Shown: piece after piece, positions 1 through 10,673 of the stretch
Layout of the letters: every line of letters starts with the position of its first letter
Numbering within the stretch: the stretch's first letter is position 1
Origin: Melieria omissa
Lineage: Eukaryota; Arthropoda; Insecta; Diptera; Ulidiidae
Assembly (NCBI GenBank): GCA_963971225.1
Contig: OZ020269.1
Span: 31,393,264-31,457,263, forward strand
Reading direction: 5' to 3'
DNA length: 64,000 nt
Made by a program: the position numbers and the translations under genes
The notes under the pieces: generated by a model
Told to the model about the DNA's origin: nothing
What the model saw: only the letters and a program-made list of their open reading frames with translations
Database searches by the model: none

Positions 1-1332
1 TTTTTTAATTACTTTTTTTTTCTTGGGTTAAAAAAAACTCAAATTTCTGTTGAAAATTTAGTTTACTGTTAACTTAGTTTTAGTTTGCTAGTGCGTTGTT
101 AGAAAACCAACAATTTTTTTAATTACTTTTGTTTTTTGTTCTTTGAAAAAAATTAAGACGCAGCTGCGCTGAAGCACCAGCAGCGCTGAACAATAGCGAA
201 ACGCCCGAGCTGTGCTGCTTCGTTCGGCCAAAGTAATCTACTTAATTTGGTAGCTGCTGCGCGCTGCCTACGTTCTCCGGCCGAGCTGACGAGACAGGGG
301 CGCGCCCGGCTGGCGGTCTGTCGTATGCAACTTCCGTTTTAAGTACAGTATTTGAACGGTAAATATGAGCTGGCAGTTGGTGGTAAGAGTAACAACTCTC
401 GTTGTTGTTATTGTTAAAAAATGGGAAATAGCAAAAAACAGCAAAGCACACAGCAATTCCTCTTCGAGTTGTGCTCTCTCGCTCACTCCTTTACGTTTTG
501 CATGTCAACATTTCGTTGTTGAGCAAATGTTGTTGCCATATGCTTGTGTGTGTGTGTGTGTGTGTGGGCGACTGCCAGCAGGAATGTTGGTGCGGCTGAA
601 TGAGCTGAGTGCTTCTCTTCGCATCGGCAACGATTCGTTGTCAAACCTAAACTCATTTGCACTTGAAATATGAGCGCTGAATGTTGTCGCAAAGGCAGAA
701 CCCACACCCACACAAACAGGCACAAAGCCGCTGGCCATAGTGTGGGCCAAAAGGCTGAATAGCACCAGTCCAACAACAACAACAAAACAAAAAAGAAAAC
801 ATAACAAAACACAAAATGTAAGAGAAGAAAATATTGCAAAAGGCGTATTTGCCTTTTTACGGAGCAAAGGTGGTAACCTTGAGTGCAACAACAACAACAA
901 CAACAGCAATGAATTGAATAAACACAAAAACTTGGGTTTTAAGAGGATTAAAAGCGATGCCTAAGGATGAGTGGTGGCAAATGCGAACTGAAGAGCTGCG
1001 TGTCGCACACGACGACGTCGAGCCACATCCACGTGGCATTGGATGAAGTGGTCTCTAATGTGCCGCTCGAATGGGGTTTCTTCTGGCTGAACATGCAGCA
1101 ACCCAAAGACTTTTTTTGTTCGTTGATAACAAACAGGAAAATCGGCACGCAAAGGGACTTTTTCGGAAAGCACTTTTTTGCATTAAAATATGTTTTAAAT
1201 AAATTTGATTATGTGCAAAAGTAATGAGACCAACGAGGGGCGAAGAGTTCAAGAATGACTGAACTAATGTGAAGGTTAACTTAGCAGAAGAAATTATAAA
1301 GAAAATGGGTCGGTGAATGCGCAGATGCAATC
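1..1332. other. AT-rich non-coding DNA with a TG microsatellite
   Basis: No convincing gene is seen. The stretch holds homopolymer T runs at the extreme left, a (TG)n microsatellite near 545-566, and A/CA-rich sequence around 765-930. Open frames here have no domain I recognise and are explained by low-complexity sequence. If the exon at 5,842-5,989 is real, this lies inside its first intron. Confidence 0.6.
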
Positions 1333-1820
1333 GGGAGCTGAAGACTGGTAGTCAACGTTGTGGGTGCGCAGATGTGGGTTGAAGTAATTGTTTGGCAAAG
1401 GTAGAGGTGAGGTCCATAGAAGTAGAGATGAGGTTTCTAAAGATGGGCCAAACGAAATTGAGGTAAAGTCACCGTGAGTAAAGATGAAGAAATTTGTCCA
1501 GAAAGGCAGAGAAAAATTAAAGCTAAGTAAAGGTTTTGGCGACGGAAAGGGAGATGAAGTAATGAAGGGTGAAAAGGGAGCTAAAGACGGGTAGTCAACG
1601 TTGTGAGTTCGCAGATTTGGGTTGAAGTAATGGGTTGGTGAAAGCAGCGGTGAGGTCCACAGATGTAGAAATAAGTATCTAAAAATGGGCCAAAAGAAAT
1701 TGAGGTAAAGTCATCATAAGTAAAAATGAAGAAATGTGTCCAGAAAGGCAGAGAAAAATTAAGACTAAGTAAAGGTTTTGGCGAGAGAAAGGGAAATAAA
1801 GTAATGACGGGTGAATAGAA
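1333..1820. repeat. 243-bp direct tandem duplication (two units)
   Basis: Unit 1 starts at 1,333 and unit 2 at 1,576. Both begin with GGGAGCT, followed by a shared GTAGTCAACGTTGTG block, and later share GGTGAGGTCCA, GATGGGCCAAA and CAGAAAGGCAGAG blocks in the same order and spacing. The units are clearly homologous but differ by scattered substitutions, so the duplication is not very recent. Neither unit has a coding frame I recognise. Confidence 0.85.
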
Positions 1821-3812
1821 ACAGAGGCTGGTTCGAATCACTCTATCTGAGATGAGATTAGGCAACTAATTGCAAATCTATGTTAATCTTAAAACGTCAC
1901 TGGGCAAGAAAATCAGAAAGTTTGTTAGCTTATAGCGAACTGCCTGCGATTATAATGAAGCATGAGAACTTAAGGCGTCACCTCACTCGACTTAATCTCA
2001 TTGAGCTGAAACATGTAGGCTTGCTGAGAACTTAAGCAGTGCAAAGTATCTTAAGGCACTTGCCAACGGATCGCAAAATCGTACGAGTACGAAATATGAA
2101 AAAACATTGGAACTCCAAACAAAAGTTGCTACATTTGAGTAATCGTTTTTATAAGTGGCTGTGCAAGCTTCCAGTAACCTCACACAGTGTGCGCTCATCA
2201 ACTGCGAACTGAGTGAATAGTATTTCGGCGCCTTCATTACATGTGGGCAATGCGAAATTAATCCAAGTTCTGCGCCAAGCAGCAGCAGCAGAAGCAAAGC
2301 CAGCAAACCAAACCACAGGCCATTACAGCTGAAATGCGTGAAAACCATTTTTCATTTCTAATCTGCGAATGAGACGCGTGTTTTGCGGCAAACAAGCGGC
2401 GAAAATCCCCAAAGTACAACACGACTTTGCGTACGACTTGTATTAAAGTGTGTGCGGGGTGAATGCGCAAAGGATACGCAAATAATAAGGATAATGAAAA
2501 ATACACTGGGGAGAGATTAGTGAAAGTAAACAAGCAACGAAGCAGAAAAAACACACACACAACCAACAACAACCACAACAACAACACGTCTTAAACAAAT
2601 AAACAAATACAAGAAAATATAAGAAAATACTAAACATAAGACAACAACAAATAAATACATGACCGCAGCAAGAGACATAATCGCTCCCCTCCCTTTCACT
2701 CACACTTTCACTCTCAGTCCACTTTGCCATAAAAGTTTGATATTATTTACGATGCGTGCATGTTGTTTGACCCCCCATGCCTGCGCCTGCGCGCGCATTG
2801 AGCGTGGAGCGTCGCAAGTGGTCGCGCATAAATTATTGCCGAGCTGGAAATTTCTGTGAAACGCCCCTAAGCTGCGACTTGGTCAGGACGGCGAGAAGTA
2901 CGAGAAGGGCGGCACACGCTACGGCGCACATCTTATCGAAAATTATGCCAGTTTCGTGTGGGGATAAGTTTAAAATTTATTTGGCGTTTACGCCGGAACA
3001 TAAATAAAGCAGCACACAGTCGCTGTGGGTGTGGCACCTGCAAGAAGCAAATATTTTATTACATTTTATTGCTGCCACAATATATTTGCGCCTCTCATTT
3101 AATGTACCATTTCCGATTAACAAAATGGTTTTGGTTTTTATGGGAGGGGAAATTGCCAAAGAAATCTAATGCTCATGAAGAATTTGACGGGGGAAATGTC
3201 GATGGAATGGGGATATAATTTAAAAGAATTAAAAATTTAAAAATTAAAAAACAAGTGCACATCGAATTAACGACCTCTGAAGTGGATTACCAATTCACTG
3301 CACGCTGGACAACTGAGTTCCTATAAAGATTTACTGAAGATGTAAAGTTATCGACTTTACTGTGCTCAGTTGGGCCTCCAAGAATCAGAAGTCCATAGCA
3401 TGAAATTATGTTTGTTATGGGGAATGACTAAGAAAGAAAAGCAGCGTTTCTACTAGTTTCGAATGCGCCGTTAGTACTCTTCAGTTTCTACTTCACTTAA
3501 TAGATAATTTAAATTTGCAGGGGAAAGTATTCCCAGTTTTGGAAGCAAGATCGACACTCAAGCTGTCAGCAGATAGCAGAAACACTAAACATCAACCACG
3601 TAACAATTTAGAATCCTTTGAGGAGAGCAGGCCACGCATAGATGCTCGCTTTATTGATATCAAGTGAGTTAAGAGAAAGAAATTTGATTGACCAAATTAC
3701 CATTAATGAAACGCAACTAAATCTAAACATTTCTAAAGCGAATCATTGCGGGCCATAAAAAGTGAATTCGATACGAGAATAAGTGAATCAATCATGAAAA
3801 AGCGACTAAAAA
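1821..3812. other. Non-coding stretch, probably intronic
   Basis: No supported gene. CTG/CAG-rich sequence near 2,275-2,300 produces a leucine-rich minus-strand frame (discussed in the findings). A CAA-rich tract lies at 2,550-2,660, and a more GC-rich patch at 2,760-2,950 has the look of conserved non-coding sequence without a usable reading frame. The rest is AT-rich and featureless. Confidence 0.5.
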
Positions 3813-3890
3813 CACATTTGGCCCCTAGTTTCGCGAGTATATCGATTTTTCGTGTGTTTTGATATTTTTTTATTTTTGTCGCACGGTGTA
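3813..3890 (-). repeat. Interspersed repeat end, copy 1 (pairs with 50,566-50,645)
   Basis: Both copies read, on the minus strand, ACACCGTGCGACAAAAAT, then an A/T-rich spacer, then a CGTGAAACTAG or CGCGAAACTAG-like block and a CCAAA block. The similarity covers roughly 75 bp. The sharp end at ACACCGTGCG, next to a TA-containing flank, resembles the terminus of a mariner-type MITE, but I could not identify the other end. Confidence 0.5.
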
Positions 3891-3934
3891 ATAAGTCAGT
3901 GGACTTCATCCGCACTGTAGACACAATAGTAATT

Positions 3935-4490
3935 AGAAGGCCGTCAGATTGGCAAAAGAGGAAGCGGCAAGACGACCTTATGGACCTGAACCAGTCATAG
4001 GTGTCAGGAAAGCTATTGACATTGTGTCAAACAAGGAATTCACAAATCGGGCTCACCATAAATGATCCAAAACGGTGGAATAGCGTTGTTCCAAGCTATT
4101 CTTTCGGGCTTATTCCGTAGACAAATCCAAGTACCTTCTGGACCTAAGCAGAAAGGAGCTTAAGCGGGCACTATCTGGTAAATATGCATAGAGCGCATCT
4201 GGGAATTACAGACAGCGAACCATGCAGATTCTTTATGGAAGATGAAGAAACATCCGTGCATATTATAACTGAATGTCCTGCCCTTTTATACGCAAGAGAG
4301 CATATATTGTGAAGGGAACTGATTCAGATGAAGGAGCTGTCTGGAATCAATTTGGGAAATATCAAGTTCCTGGACAGTATAGGGGAACTCCTCCAATGAG
4401 GAATAAGAGATTCAACACAATAGTTCTTATTGCACGCAGCGTCTCGGGCAACTTTTGCTCTAATCCCATCCTAATCTAATCTGATCTACA
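3935..4490 (+). pseudogene. Decayed RNase H/C-terminal region of a non-LTR retrotransposon
   Basis: With frame changes and stops, the plus strand reads GPEPVIGV, then KSKYLLDLSRKELKRALSG, then RAHLGITDSEPCRFFMEDEE and HIITECPALLYAR. This order (RNase H tail, a leucine/serine block before GH-L, then a C...EE...H...C.CPAL zinc-finger-like end) is the C-terminus of RNase H-bearing non-LTR elements of the I/R1/Loa type. The first cysteine pair is incomplete (CRFF). The copy ends in a CTAATCTAATCTGATC tail. It belongs to the same broad group as the relics at 8.6, 17, 28.8, 48.6, 49.7 and 63.5 kb. Confidence 0.75.
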
Positions 4491-4534
4491 TCGTCTGACT
4501 ATCATTTCTTTCGGTCTCCGCGAAACATCCTTAA

Positions 4535-5049
4535 CCCTTTCGCTATTTTGTTGCCATATGGCAACATGCTACTTTGTGGACGTCTGAGCCCTCTGTGGTT
4601 TCAAGAATAAATTTTTTGTTGGTCCTTAGAATAGTTTGAAGTTTTAGGAAAAATACGAAATTAATAAACTGAATATTAAAGTTTAAAGAAGAGCAGTATA
4701 CACGTGTTTTTAATGGTATATCTTGACATAGTAAAGGAAGAAGAAGCAGAAAACTTTAGATAACTTTTTAATTCAACGTTTTCTTTCAATTTAGATCCTT
4801 TTTTTTATTTTGGCTGAAGTAAATGAAAAAATGTTGCAATTTTTGTTATGCGTAAACAGTTTTATGTTTATTTAATTATTACAGCCACAACGATGTGGCT
4901 GCTCTCATAGAAAAACACTCTAAAATACAGGGCCCGAGTATAAAAATTAAAAAATGTTCTATGGAATGTTGCTAGTATATCCACATAGAAGCTTTAAACG
5001 TAAAATTTAAAATTTTAACTTTTCCCAGTAAAAAGCTGTAGCGAAAGGG
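4535..5049. mobile_element. TTAA-target (piggyBac-like) MITE, copy 1
   Basis: The element is flanked by TTAA at 4,531-4,534 and 5,050-5,053. It starts CCCTTTCGCTA and ends TAGCGAAAGGG, a perfect 11-bp terminal inverted repeat. A 16-bp palindrome GTTGCCATATGGCAAC sits just inside the left end. It has no coding capacity. TTAA duplication with CCC ends is the piggyBac hallmark. A diverged second copy is at 21,487-22,032 in the same orientation, sharing the CTACTTTGTGGA and TATATCTTGACATAGTAAAG blocks. Confidence 0.85.
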
Positions 5050-5053
5050 TTAA

Positions 5054-5841
5054 TAGTAAAAAAAATTGACCAGCCGAGGAGCTGCTATCACTTGACCATT
5101 TTTTTTGCGAATACTAGTTAGTTAGTGAATTGATAGCATTGCGAAGCTAAATGAAAAAAAAAATCATTTTATAAAGAAGATTTTTGTTAAGAATGTAAAT
5201 GTGTGTTTTTTACAAGACCCAATATTTCGCTCAGTTTGGCCTTTAAGAGCTACGAATCTTTGCTTTAGAGTCGATGTGTTGTTCGATGATTTAAAGTCAA
5301 AGGAGCATAAACTATTTTACAAAGGACCAGAAGTATTGTTCCTTACTTTACATTGTTTTTTATGTCTTTGCAGTAACAATGCAGTGTTTCTCCTTCTGGC
5401 TCAGAAAACGAGAGTGTCATTGGATTCCCTAACGTAAATGAAGTACAGTTACTGGATCCAATTTTTGGTTTGTTATTCTGAAGTTGAGTTCAAAGCGAAA
5501 TGTTTTTCAGGAAATGACACACAACAATGGGAACAATGGCAATGGGACTGAAATTGGAATGAAAATAAGACTCATTCTAACTCAACCCAGCTACAGCCAA
5601 ATAAAACTGTACACAATTTTATCCAAATAACCGTAAACAATCAACTAATTTTGCCATTAATTTTAAATTTAAATTTCGTTGCTCGTAGCTACAAATCGAA
5701 ATGGTTTCACTACAACCAAAAAATGGTCAAACGCTCTTAAGTATGCAGCAAAAAGTTTAATTCGTATTTGTTATTTGTTTCGGAAGTGGAGGCGAATATT
5801 TTTCGAATATTTTTGGTTATGTTCAAAACGCTTGCACTCAC
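5054..5841. other. Putative 5' end of intron 1 of the minus-strand gene
   Basis: This is AT-rich DNA between the TTAA MITE and the splice donor at 5,836-5,841. No exon is apparent. The plus-strand open frame at about 5,201-5,437 shows no domain I recognise. Confidence 0.45.
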
Positions 5842-5989
5842 CTGGCTCCAGCGTCGTCGCCAGCAGTATCGATGGCAGGCAAAGCAGAATTATCCGTATT
5901 TCGAGCATGTGCATCGGCATCAGTATGGGCAACATTGGGTCGAGTAGCTCCGGGCGGGCCAATTTACATGCAGCAGCAGCGTTTTTCAT
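5842..5989 (-). CDS. First coding exon of a secreted or membrane protein (signal peptide), partial
   Basis: Reading leftwards from ATG at 5,989, the exon encodes 49 complete codons plus one base, then meets CAG/GTGAGT with the intron starting at 5,841. This is a full-consensus donor and gives a phase 1 intron. Near the end is the run IRIILLCLPSILLATT, a typical hydrophobic signal-peptide core, followed by LEP and a split glycine-type codon. In-frame methionines at 5,935 and 5,908 (start of MLEIR) are alternative starts; the last gives the most canonical signal peptide. None has a strong Kozak context. Phase 1 introns straight after the signal peptide are common in immunoglobulin-superfamily and other extracellular modular proteins. 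The partner exons are not identifiable in 1-5,770 and probably lie outside the window, so the gene cannot be named. The alternative is a chance hydrophobic frame beside a chance donor. Confidence 0.6.
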
Positions 5990-6041
5990 ACACACACGAC
6001 GAATGCACGCGGACAGCCAGTGTTGCCGGCGTGTTGCACTC

Positions 6042-6089
6042 TCACAGCTGGGATTCCGATGCGGCTGTCGCCAGTTGGCCACCGCTCAT
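6042..6089 (-). CDS. Short upstream ORF in the leader (15 codons plus stop)
   Basis: ATG at 6,089 opens a 15-residue frame starting MSGGQLATAA that ends in TGA at 6,042-6,044, about 50 bp before the main ATG. Its start codon lies inside the descending arm of the stem-loop at 6,084-6,103. If the leader is transcribed, this frame would be met first by scanning ribosomes. There is no evidence that it is translated. Confidence 0.3.
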   Translation of the reverse strand: MSGGQLATAASESQL

Positions 6090-6103
6090 TAGGGTTAATG
6101 AGC
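6084..6103 (-). promoter_or_regulatory. Stem-loop in the 5' leader
   Basis: GCTCATTA and TAATGAGC form a perfect 8-bp stem with a 4-base loop. The structure spans the uORF start codon and lies next to an alternating GC run. Confidence 0.45.
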
Positions 6104-6197
6104 GCGCGCGCGCGCACCAAAGGATCTGCAAGGAGTCGCTGCTCACAAATACGTTTCACTTCGCTTCGCCGGCTCGCACTAGCCGCAGCGAACACTC

Positions 6198-6203
6198 GAC
6201 TGA
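6198..6203 (-). promoter_or_regulatory. Initiator-like TCAGTC, candidate transcription start
   Basis: On the minus strand TATCAGTCGAG matches the fly initiator consensus TCAGTY, with the A (+1) at 6,201. At about +28 to +32 the sequence is AGCCG, one base off the downstream promoter element RGWYV. There is no TATA box at the expected spacing. The position, about 210 bp upstream of the predicted start codon and at the edge of a GC-richer leader, is sensible. Confidence 0.4.
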
Positions 6204-8504
6204 TAAATGATGCCGAGCGCACTGCAGTGTCCTGCGTTGTGTCCTGTCCTCGCGTTGTCTGCGTTCTATCCGGCTCGTGTGTTGCTTGTGTATATTTGTC
6301 TTGTTGCTGCTATTGTGTGCACTGTGACAGCAATACTCGTTGTTAGCAATTTTTTTCCTCTCTTACATTTATTTGCCTTTCGTTTTTTTTGTTTTTTGTA
6401 TTATACAACTGGCTTTGTTCTTATTGTTGTTGTTGTTGTTGCTGCTTCTTATTACATTAGCATTTCATTCGTGTTACGTTGTGTCGTCTTTGTTATTGGT
6501 CCGTAAGAATATGTTTTATTGTTATGTTATTTTTGTTGTTGTTGTCAGTTGTATTGTATGGCTTGTAGTTTTTACCATAATTTCACATTATCATCATTTT
6601 TCACGAAAAGTCGCTGCAACAGTGCCGCGTGGTGTCTCCTTCCTTTGCGTCAGCGCCACTTGACTTGAGCGGCAACAAGAAACAAGCGTTTTCGTTTGTT
6701 TGCGCTGTGTTCCTTTGTATTTGCCTTCGTATTGAATATTCCACTGCACTTCTTCTGCTCGCTCCCGGCAATGATAAATGAATGTCGGAATTGTTGACCG
6801 GCGTTTGGGTTGTTGATTTTGCGTTAGTTTCGCCGTTCGGGCTATGGTTGGAGGACACTGATTGCACCGCTTCACCCTTTCAGTTTTGCTTCTTTCTACT
6901 TTACACTGGAGTTGACCTCATTCGAACGCGTTCGCCGGAGCAAAAACTTGAGATTGTCTTCAGTGGCCTGCAAGCAGAGTTCAAAGAAATAATTACATTA
7001 ATTCAATGCAGCTCAAAAACTATGCCATCAAGAGATGAGATAAATTTTTTGTTGTTGTAATTTTAATGAAAAACATGAATCGTTAATAACGAATACATTA
7101 TTTCTTACAGAGTAAGAGTGATTTAGAAGTGCAAGAGGAGACAGTATGAAAAGAGAAAGGAGAGTGTGTATGAAAAAGGATATAGTGTGGCACCAGGACA
7201 CCTAGTTCTCGCCCGAATATACTGAACTTTTGATCTGGTTTTAGTAATGTTAATGTTGAGCTCATGTTCCATGATACTCTCAACTGATCCTTTCGAAACA
7301 GGAAAACCTATGCATATGAAAATTTTTTTACAAAAACAAAGCAAGAATTCTTCAAAATTTATTTATACCTCTAAGTTTATATCATCACGGTGTATTTTCA
7401 TATAGATGTGGCAGTTAATTAGTGGACATTTTTTTGTCATTTATTTACGATGGAAAATATGTAAAAAAAATTACAAAAAAATTATAAAATTTTTCAATAA
7501 ATATTAAAGAATAAATTCTAACCCAAAGTTAAAGATGTCAATAAATAAGACAGCTTGAAATATTCTCAACATCATAACAAATGTACACAAAAGCTTTTTT
7601 AGACAAGAAAAATTTACATAATTTAAACAAATGCTTTAAATAAATTCTGTAAATATTTCCCAATTGATTGTGTACAATTAAATGTTTATTAACAAAAGAA
7701 AGAATTTTGCATTACTGAAAACTTTGTCGGAATTTCAATGTCATAATTCTGCCAAATCGATCTGATTCCTAAACTAAACTAAAATTACGCTTTATTTAAA
7801 AAATATTTACTGCCAATTCTTTGTATGAATATTTGAGTATTAAGCGAAATAAATTCAATTTCATTTTTGCATTTTTTATTATCAGAACTACAAATATTTA
7901 TGCGCCATGTAAGGGTTTCCTGGAATTCAAGAAATTGCACAGAGCAAGAAACGATACTCTAACATTTTTTTATATTTTTCATTTTATTTATGAATTTAAA
8001 TATTATCCGTTTGTGTTGTGTCAGACACGCACAGTGCGCAATTTTTTATTTTGTATCTTTTTGCAAATTGCAACCAAAAGCATTTTTCTGTCGTTGCTAC
8101 TTGTGTCATATTTGTGGCAAAATAATTTTATATTTTTTTTTAATATTTTTTATTATGCGCTGCATTGCAATGGCGAGGTAGATTCGGTTTGGCATAGCAG
8201 TTGGTGTGGTCTGGAAGAGTTTAATTATAAAAATTCCGGAAGATTCCAGGGAACTGTAGAGAAGATAACAGAGACAAAGCAATTATGTTAAAAAAAAACC
8301 CCAAGAACCCTAATATATAAAGGTCATCATCTGCCAAGGTATGGAATCAGAACATTGCTATGGAGAAGATTATTTAAACCACCACTGACCGCAGTTTTCG
8401 CGTGTCGCTGTTATCTTCATTGTGTTCCGGCCATTAGCTTTGTACTCACTCAAGTACTTCACTCAAAGATGGATTGAAAGCAACACAGGATTTACTGCGC
8501 ACTA
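6204..8504. other. Upstream DNA; low-complexity and AT-rich
   Basis: 6,204-6,330 is moderately GC-rich and may be proximal promoter. From 6,350 to 6,600 the plus strand is rich in TTG/TTT triplets, giving artificial leucine/valine-rich frames. 6,780-7,060 holds an open frame without recognisable features. 7,300-8,280 is very AT-rich with no recognisable content. I see no gene. Confidence 0.5.
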
Positions 8505-8578
8505 AATTTGGTTAATCTTAACTTTTTGTCGTATTAGTAGAAAAATTTGGCCAATCTTAACCTTTTGTCGTATTAGTA
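8505..8578. repeat. 39-bp direct tandem duplication
   Basis: Two units begin AATTTGG at 8,505 and 8,544. Both continue into an AATCTTAAC block and a TTTTGTCGTATTAGTA block with only a few differences. Confidence 0.8.
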
Positions 8579-8605
8579 AATAACTTCTCTCACTAAAAAG
8601 GATCC

Positions 8606-8990
8606 AAGTGAGAGGTCACTGGGTAAGTGACACATATACAGGAAGGTTGAACTTGCTTTCTAATGACTTCCGTCAAAGCTGTATGAGCAATCTCGAATTA
8701 TTTAAAAGAATAAATACTCACCTGGGCAACTTCTTCTTCGTCAATCTAAGCAATCTAGCTCATAGAACTACTCACATTCTACTAGACTTTGTAAGGAACT
8801 CAAACTGTTACATTGAGTAAGCAGTCTTCAGTTCAATTGATTGCGGCATCAAAGTGAGAATTTGTGGTCTAACTGAACTACGTCTTAAAACGGCCACTCC
8901 TACCTTCCCTATCCTTAGGAAGATCTCCGTCTACACCGCAGTGTATACCAAAGTCGGCCAAGATCGACTGACTCCTACTTGGCTCTTTAA
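8606..8990 (+). pseudogene. Decayed C-terminus of an RNase H-type non-LTR retrotransposon
   Basis: The plus strand reads RGHW, then RLNLLSNDFRQSCM, and after a degraded section GNFFFVNLSNLAHR and ILLDFVRNSN, ending at a stop codon near 8,820. GH-----RL-L-SNDFCR-CM followed by a leucine-rich tail ending in L-FVR is the standard C-terminal pattern of this group; the 17-kb relic shows GKHAERLGLQSNDLCRGC at the same place. The usual EE...H-LC-CPAL segment is largely lost. The sequence after the stop to about 8,990 is probably 3' UTR. An apparent CAG/GTGAGT on the opposite strand at 8,712-8,720 falls inside this relic and is discounted. Confidence 0.65.
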
Positions 8991-10673
8991 TGACATTCAT
9001 CATACGCCCTGTGTGTCAGCAACTGAAAAGTGTCAGCGTGTTTTATTGTTTTGTGTGCGCGGAGGTCAGCGCTCAATTACGCTCAATTCATACGAACAAA
9101 ATGAGGGAAATAATATTTAAACATGTTCGCATTGCGGTGGCAACGACTGTCGACGCCGAATTTAATGGAGCAATTTTGTAAAATTAAAAGCAACGCGCCA
9201 TTGTTGGCCGCACTGCGTCCGAGTGGCAAATGTGCAGGATGTCACGCCGACGGTCTGATGGAACGTTCGCCAGCCGCCTTGCATTATTCATAAGCCTCAT
9301 TGTGTTGTTGTTTGTGTTGTTGTTGTTGCCGTACATGTCGCTGTACAGTTTAGTACTTTTTGTTATTTAATGAATTGTCAAATAATATGGCATTCAAATC
9401 ACGCATTTGTGTGTGTGTGTGGCCGAACATCGCTGTCCGCTGCCCGCAGCCGGCTCTATCGCAATTTATTCATTTTTATAAATTTCCGTCATAAAAATGA
9501 AAATGCTCATGAAAAAAAATAATAAAAATAATATAAACGGGGCAACATAATTTTTTTCATTTTTTCTCAGCTATTTTTATGTTGTTGCTTTTCTTGGTAT
9601 TCTGGTTTATTTAAGTTTCTTTTGACTTTGCGCACTTTGTTGCTACTATGTATTGTTGCCGGTGGTGGTGGCGGTGGCGGTGGCGGTGCTGCTGCAGCGG
9701 TACATTGCCGAGCACACTTCGCTTCCGTGCCGTGGCGGGATTTTAAGTGCGTATTCACAAAGGCAGCAGCGCTGCGCCGTGACGCAGCATTTATGGTGAT
9801 TGCAAAGTGGATGCTTTTGAGGTTTTTACTGCCGCCGCAGCGCCAACGCCAACGCCGAACGCGGTCTCGCTTGGTGCCAGCGGTAATGTTATTGCACACG
9901 CAAAATCCCCTGACATGAATTTATTTTTCTGGCAAGCAGCGACGCGCACACCCGCTGCCCGCACTCGCCGATTCGCTCGCTCGCTTACTGTCAGTGTCCG
10001 AACCGAGCGCCAACTGCTGCGACTGGCGCGGCCGCTAGTCGGTCAACTCAGTCGGTACACGCTTGCAACGTGCCACTTGTCGTTCTCACTCACTCATTTG
10101 GTTGGCGCGCGTGTCTTTTCGCTCGCCTTTGCACTTTTTCGTCCTTGCGGTGAATTATGTGCGCTGGCTGCCAGCAGCCGTTGCTGCTCGTGTCGTCAGC
10201 AGGGAGTTGAATAGAATTTATGACTGACGTATGGATATGCGGGCAGGATATCGTTCCCTGCTGCTGCGCCACGCGCTGTACTCGTTCCTGTTGCTGCCAG
10301 CTGCCAGCTGACGGCAGTGGGACAACGCAAATGACTAAACATTTGCATGCGGCTGCGTTCGCAGCAATTGTGTGCGCAATAAAAAAAACTAACTTTGCGT
10401 AGATTGTTATGTATAACGAGATACAGAGCCATGCATATGCCTGTCACTGCAACAGTGACGCTATTTGTTGTATGCTTACAACTGTATATGTAATAGTTCA
10501 TTCGTGCATCAGTGTTGTACTGTGTAACTATTCTAAAAAAATTATAATTGCTTTAGAATTTGCTCTGGTAATTATTTAAATAGTTATTTGGTGTTCAAAG
10601 TCCTTGTACGATATATGTTTAAAATAAGATTATATGAAACCAAAAGTATAACTTTATTATGACAAAGCTTTAA
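8991..10673. other. GC-richer non-coding region, possible regulatory DNA
   Basis: This region contrasts with the AT-rich surroundings. It includes a GGTGGC run at 9,659-9,690 (polyproline in the opposite frame, an artefact of the repeat) and a GC-rich block at 9,930-10,220. That block has two plus-strand initiator-like sites, TCAGTG at 9,991 and TCAGTC at 10,048, and several CTCACTCACT and CGCTCGCT repeats typical of fly promoters and 5' leaders. No splice-flanked coding frame was found. It could be a promoter/5' UTR exon or conserved enhancer sequence. Confidence 0.3.

Larger units (their letters stand above)
5990..6201 (-). other. Predicted 5' leader of the signal-peptide exon
   Basis: This is the stretch between the Inr-like site and the ATG at 5,989. 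It is GC-rich compared with its surroundings. It contains a (GC)n run at 6,101-6,115, an 8-bp stem-loop at 6,084-6,103, and a short upstream ORF at 6,042-6,089. The CDS frame has no earlier ATG in this leader, which supports 5,989 as the first possible start. Confidence 0.4.

Noticed and set aside
961..1224. Overlapping open frames on both strands around 1 kb
   Set aside because: No recognisable domain, no splice context, and both strands are equally open.
1826..1838. GGTTCGAATCACT resembling a tRNA B box
   Set aside because: No matching A box or cloverleaf stems could be found in the neighbouring sequence; it sits just after the 243-bp duplication.
6207..6663. Plus-strand hydrophobic frames upstream of the promoter
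   Set aside because: Leucine and valine codons come from TTG/GTT repeats; they are on the strand opposite to the predicted gene.
8712..8720. CAG/GTGAGT donor on the minus strand
   Set aside because: It lies inside a plus-strand non-LTR relic, and the sequence before it on the minus strand has no coding character.
9567..9899. Minus-strand frame with a proline run
   Set aside because: The prolines come from a GGTGGC repeat on the plus strand; the rest of the frame has no recognisable features or splice sites.
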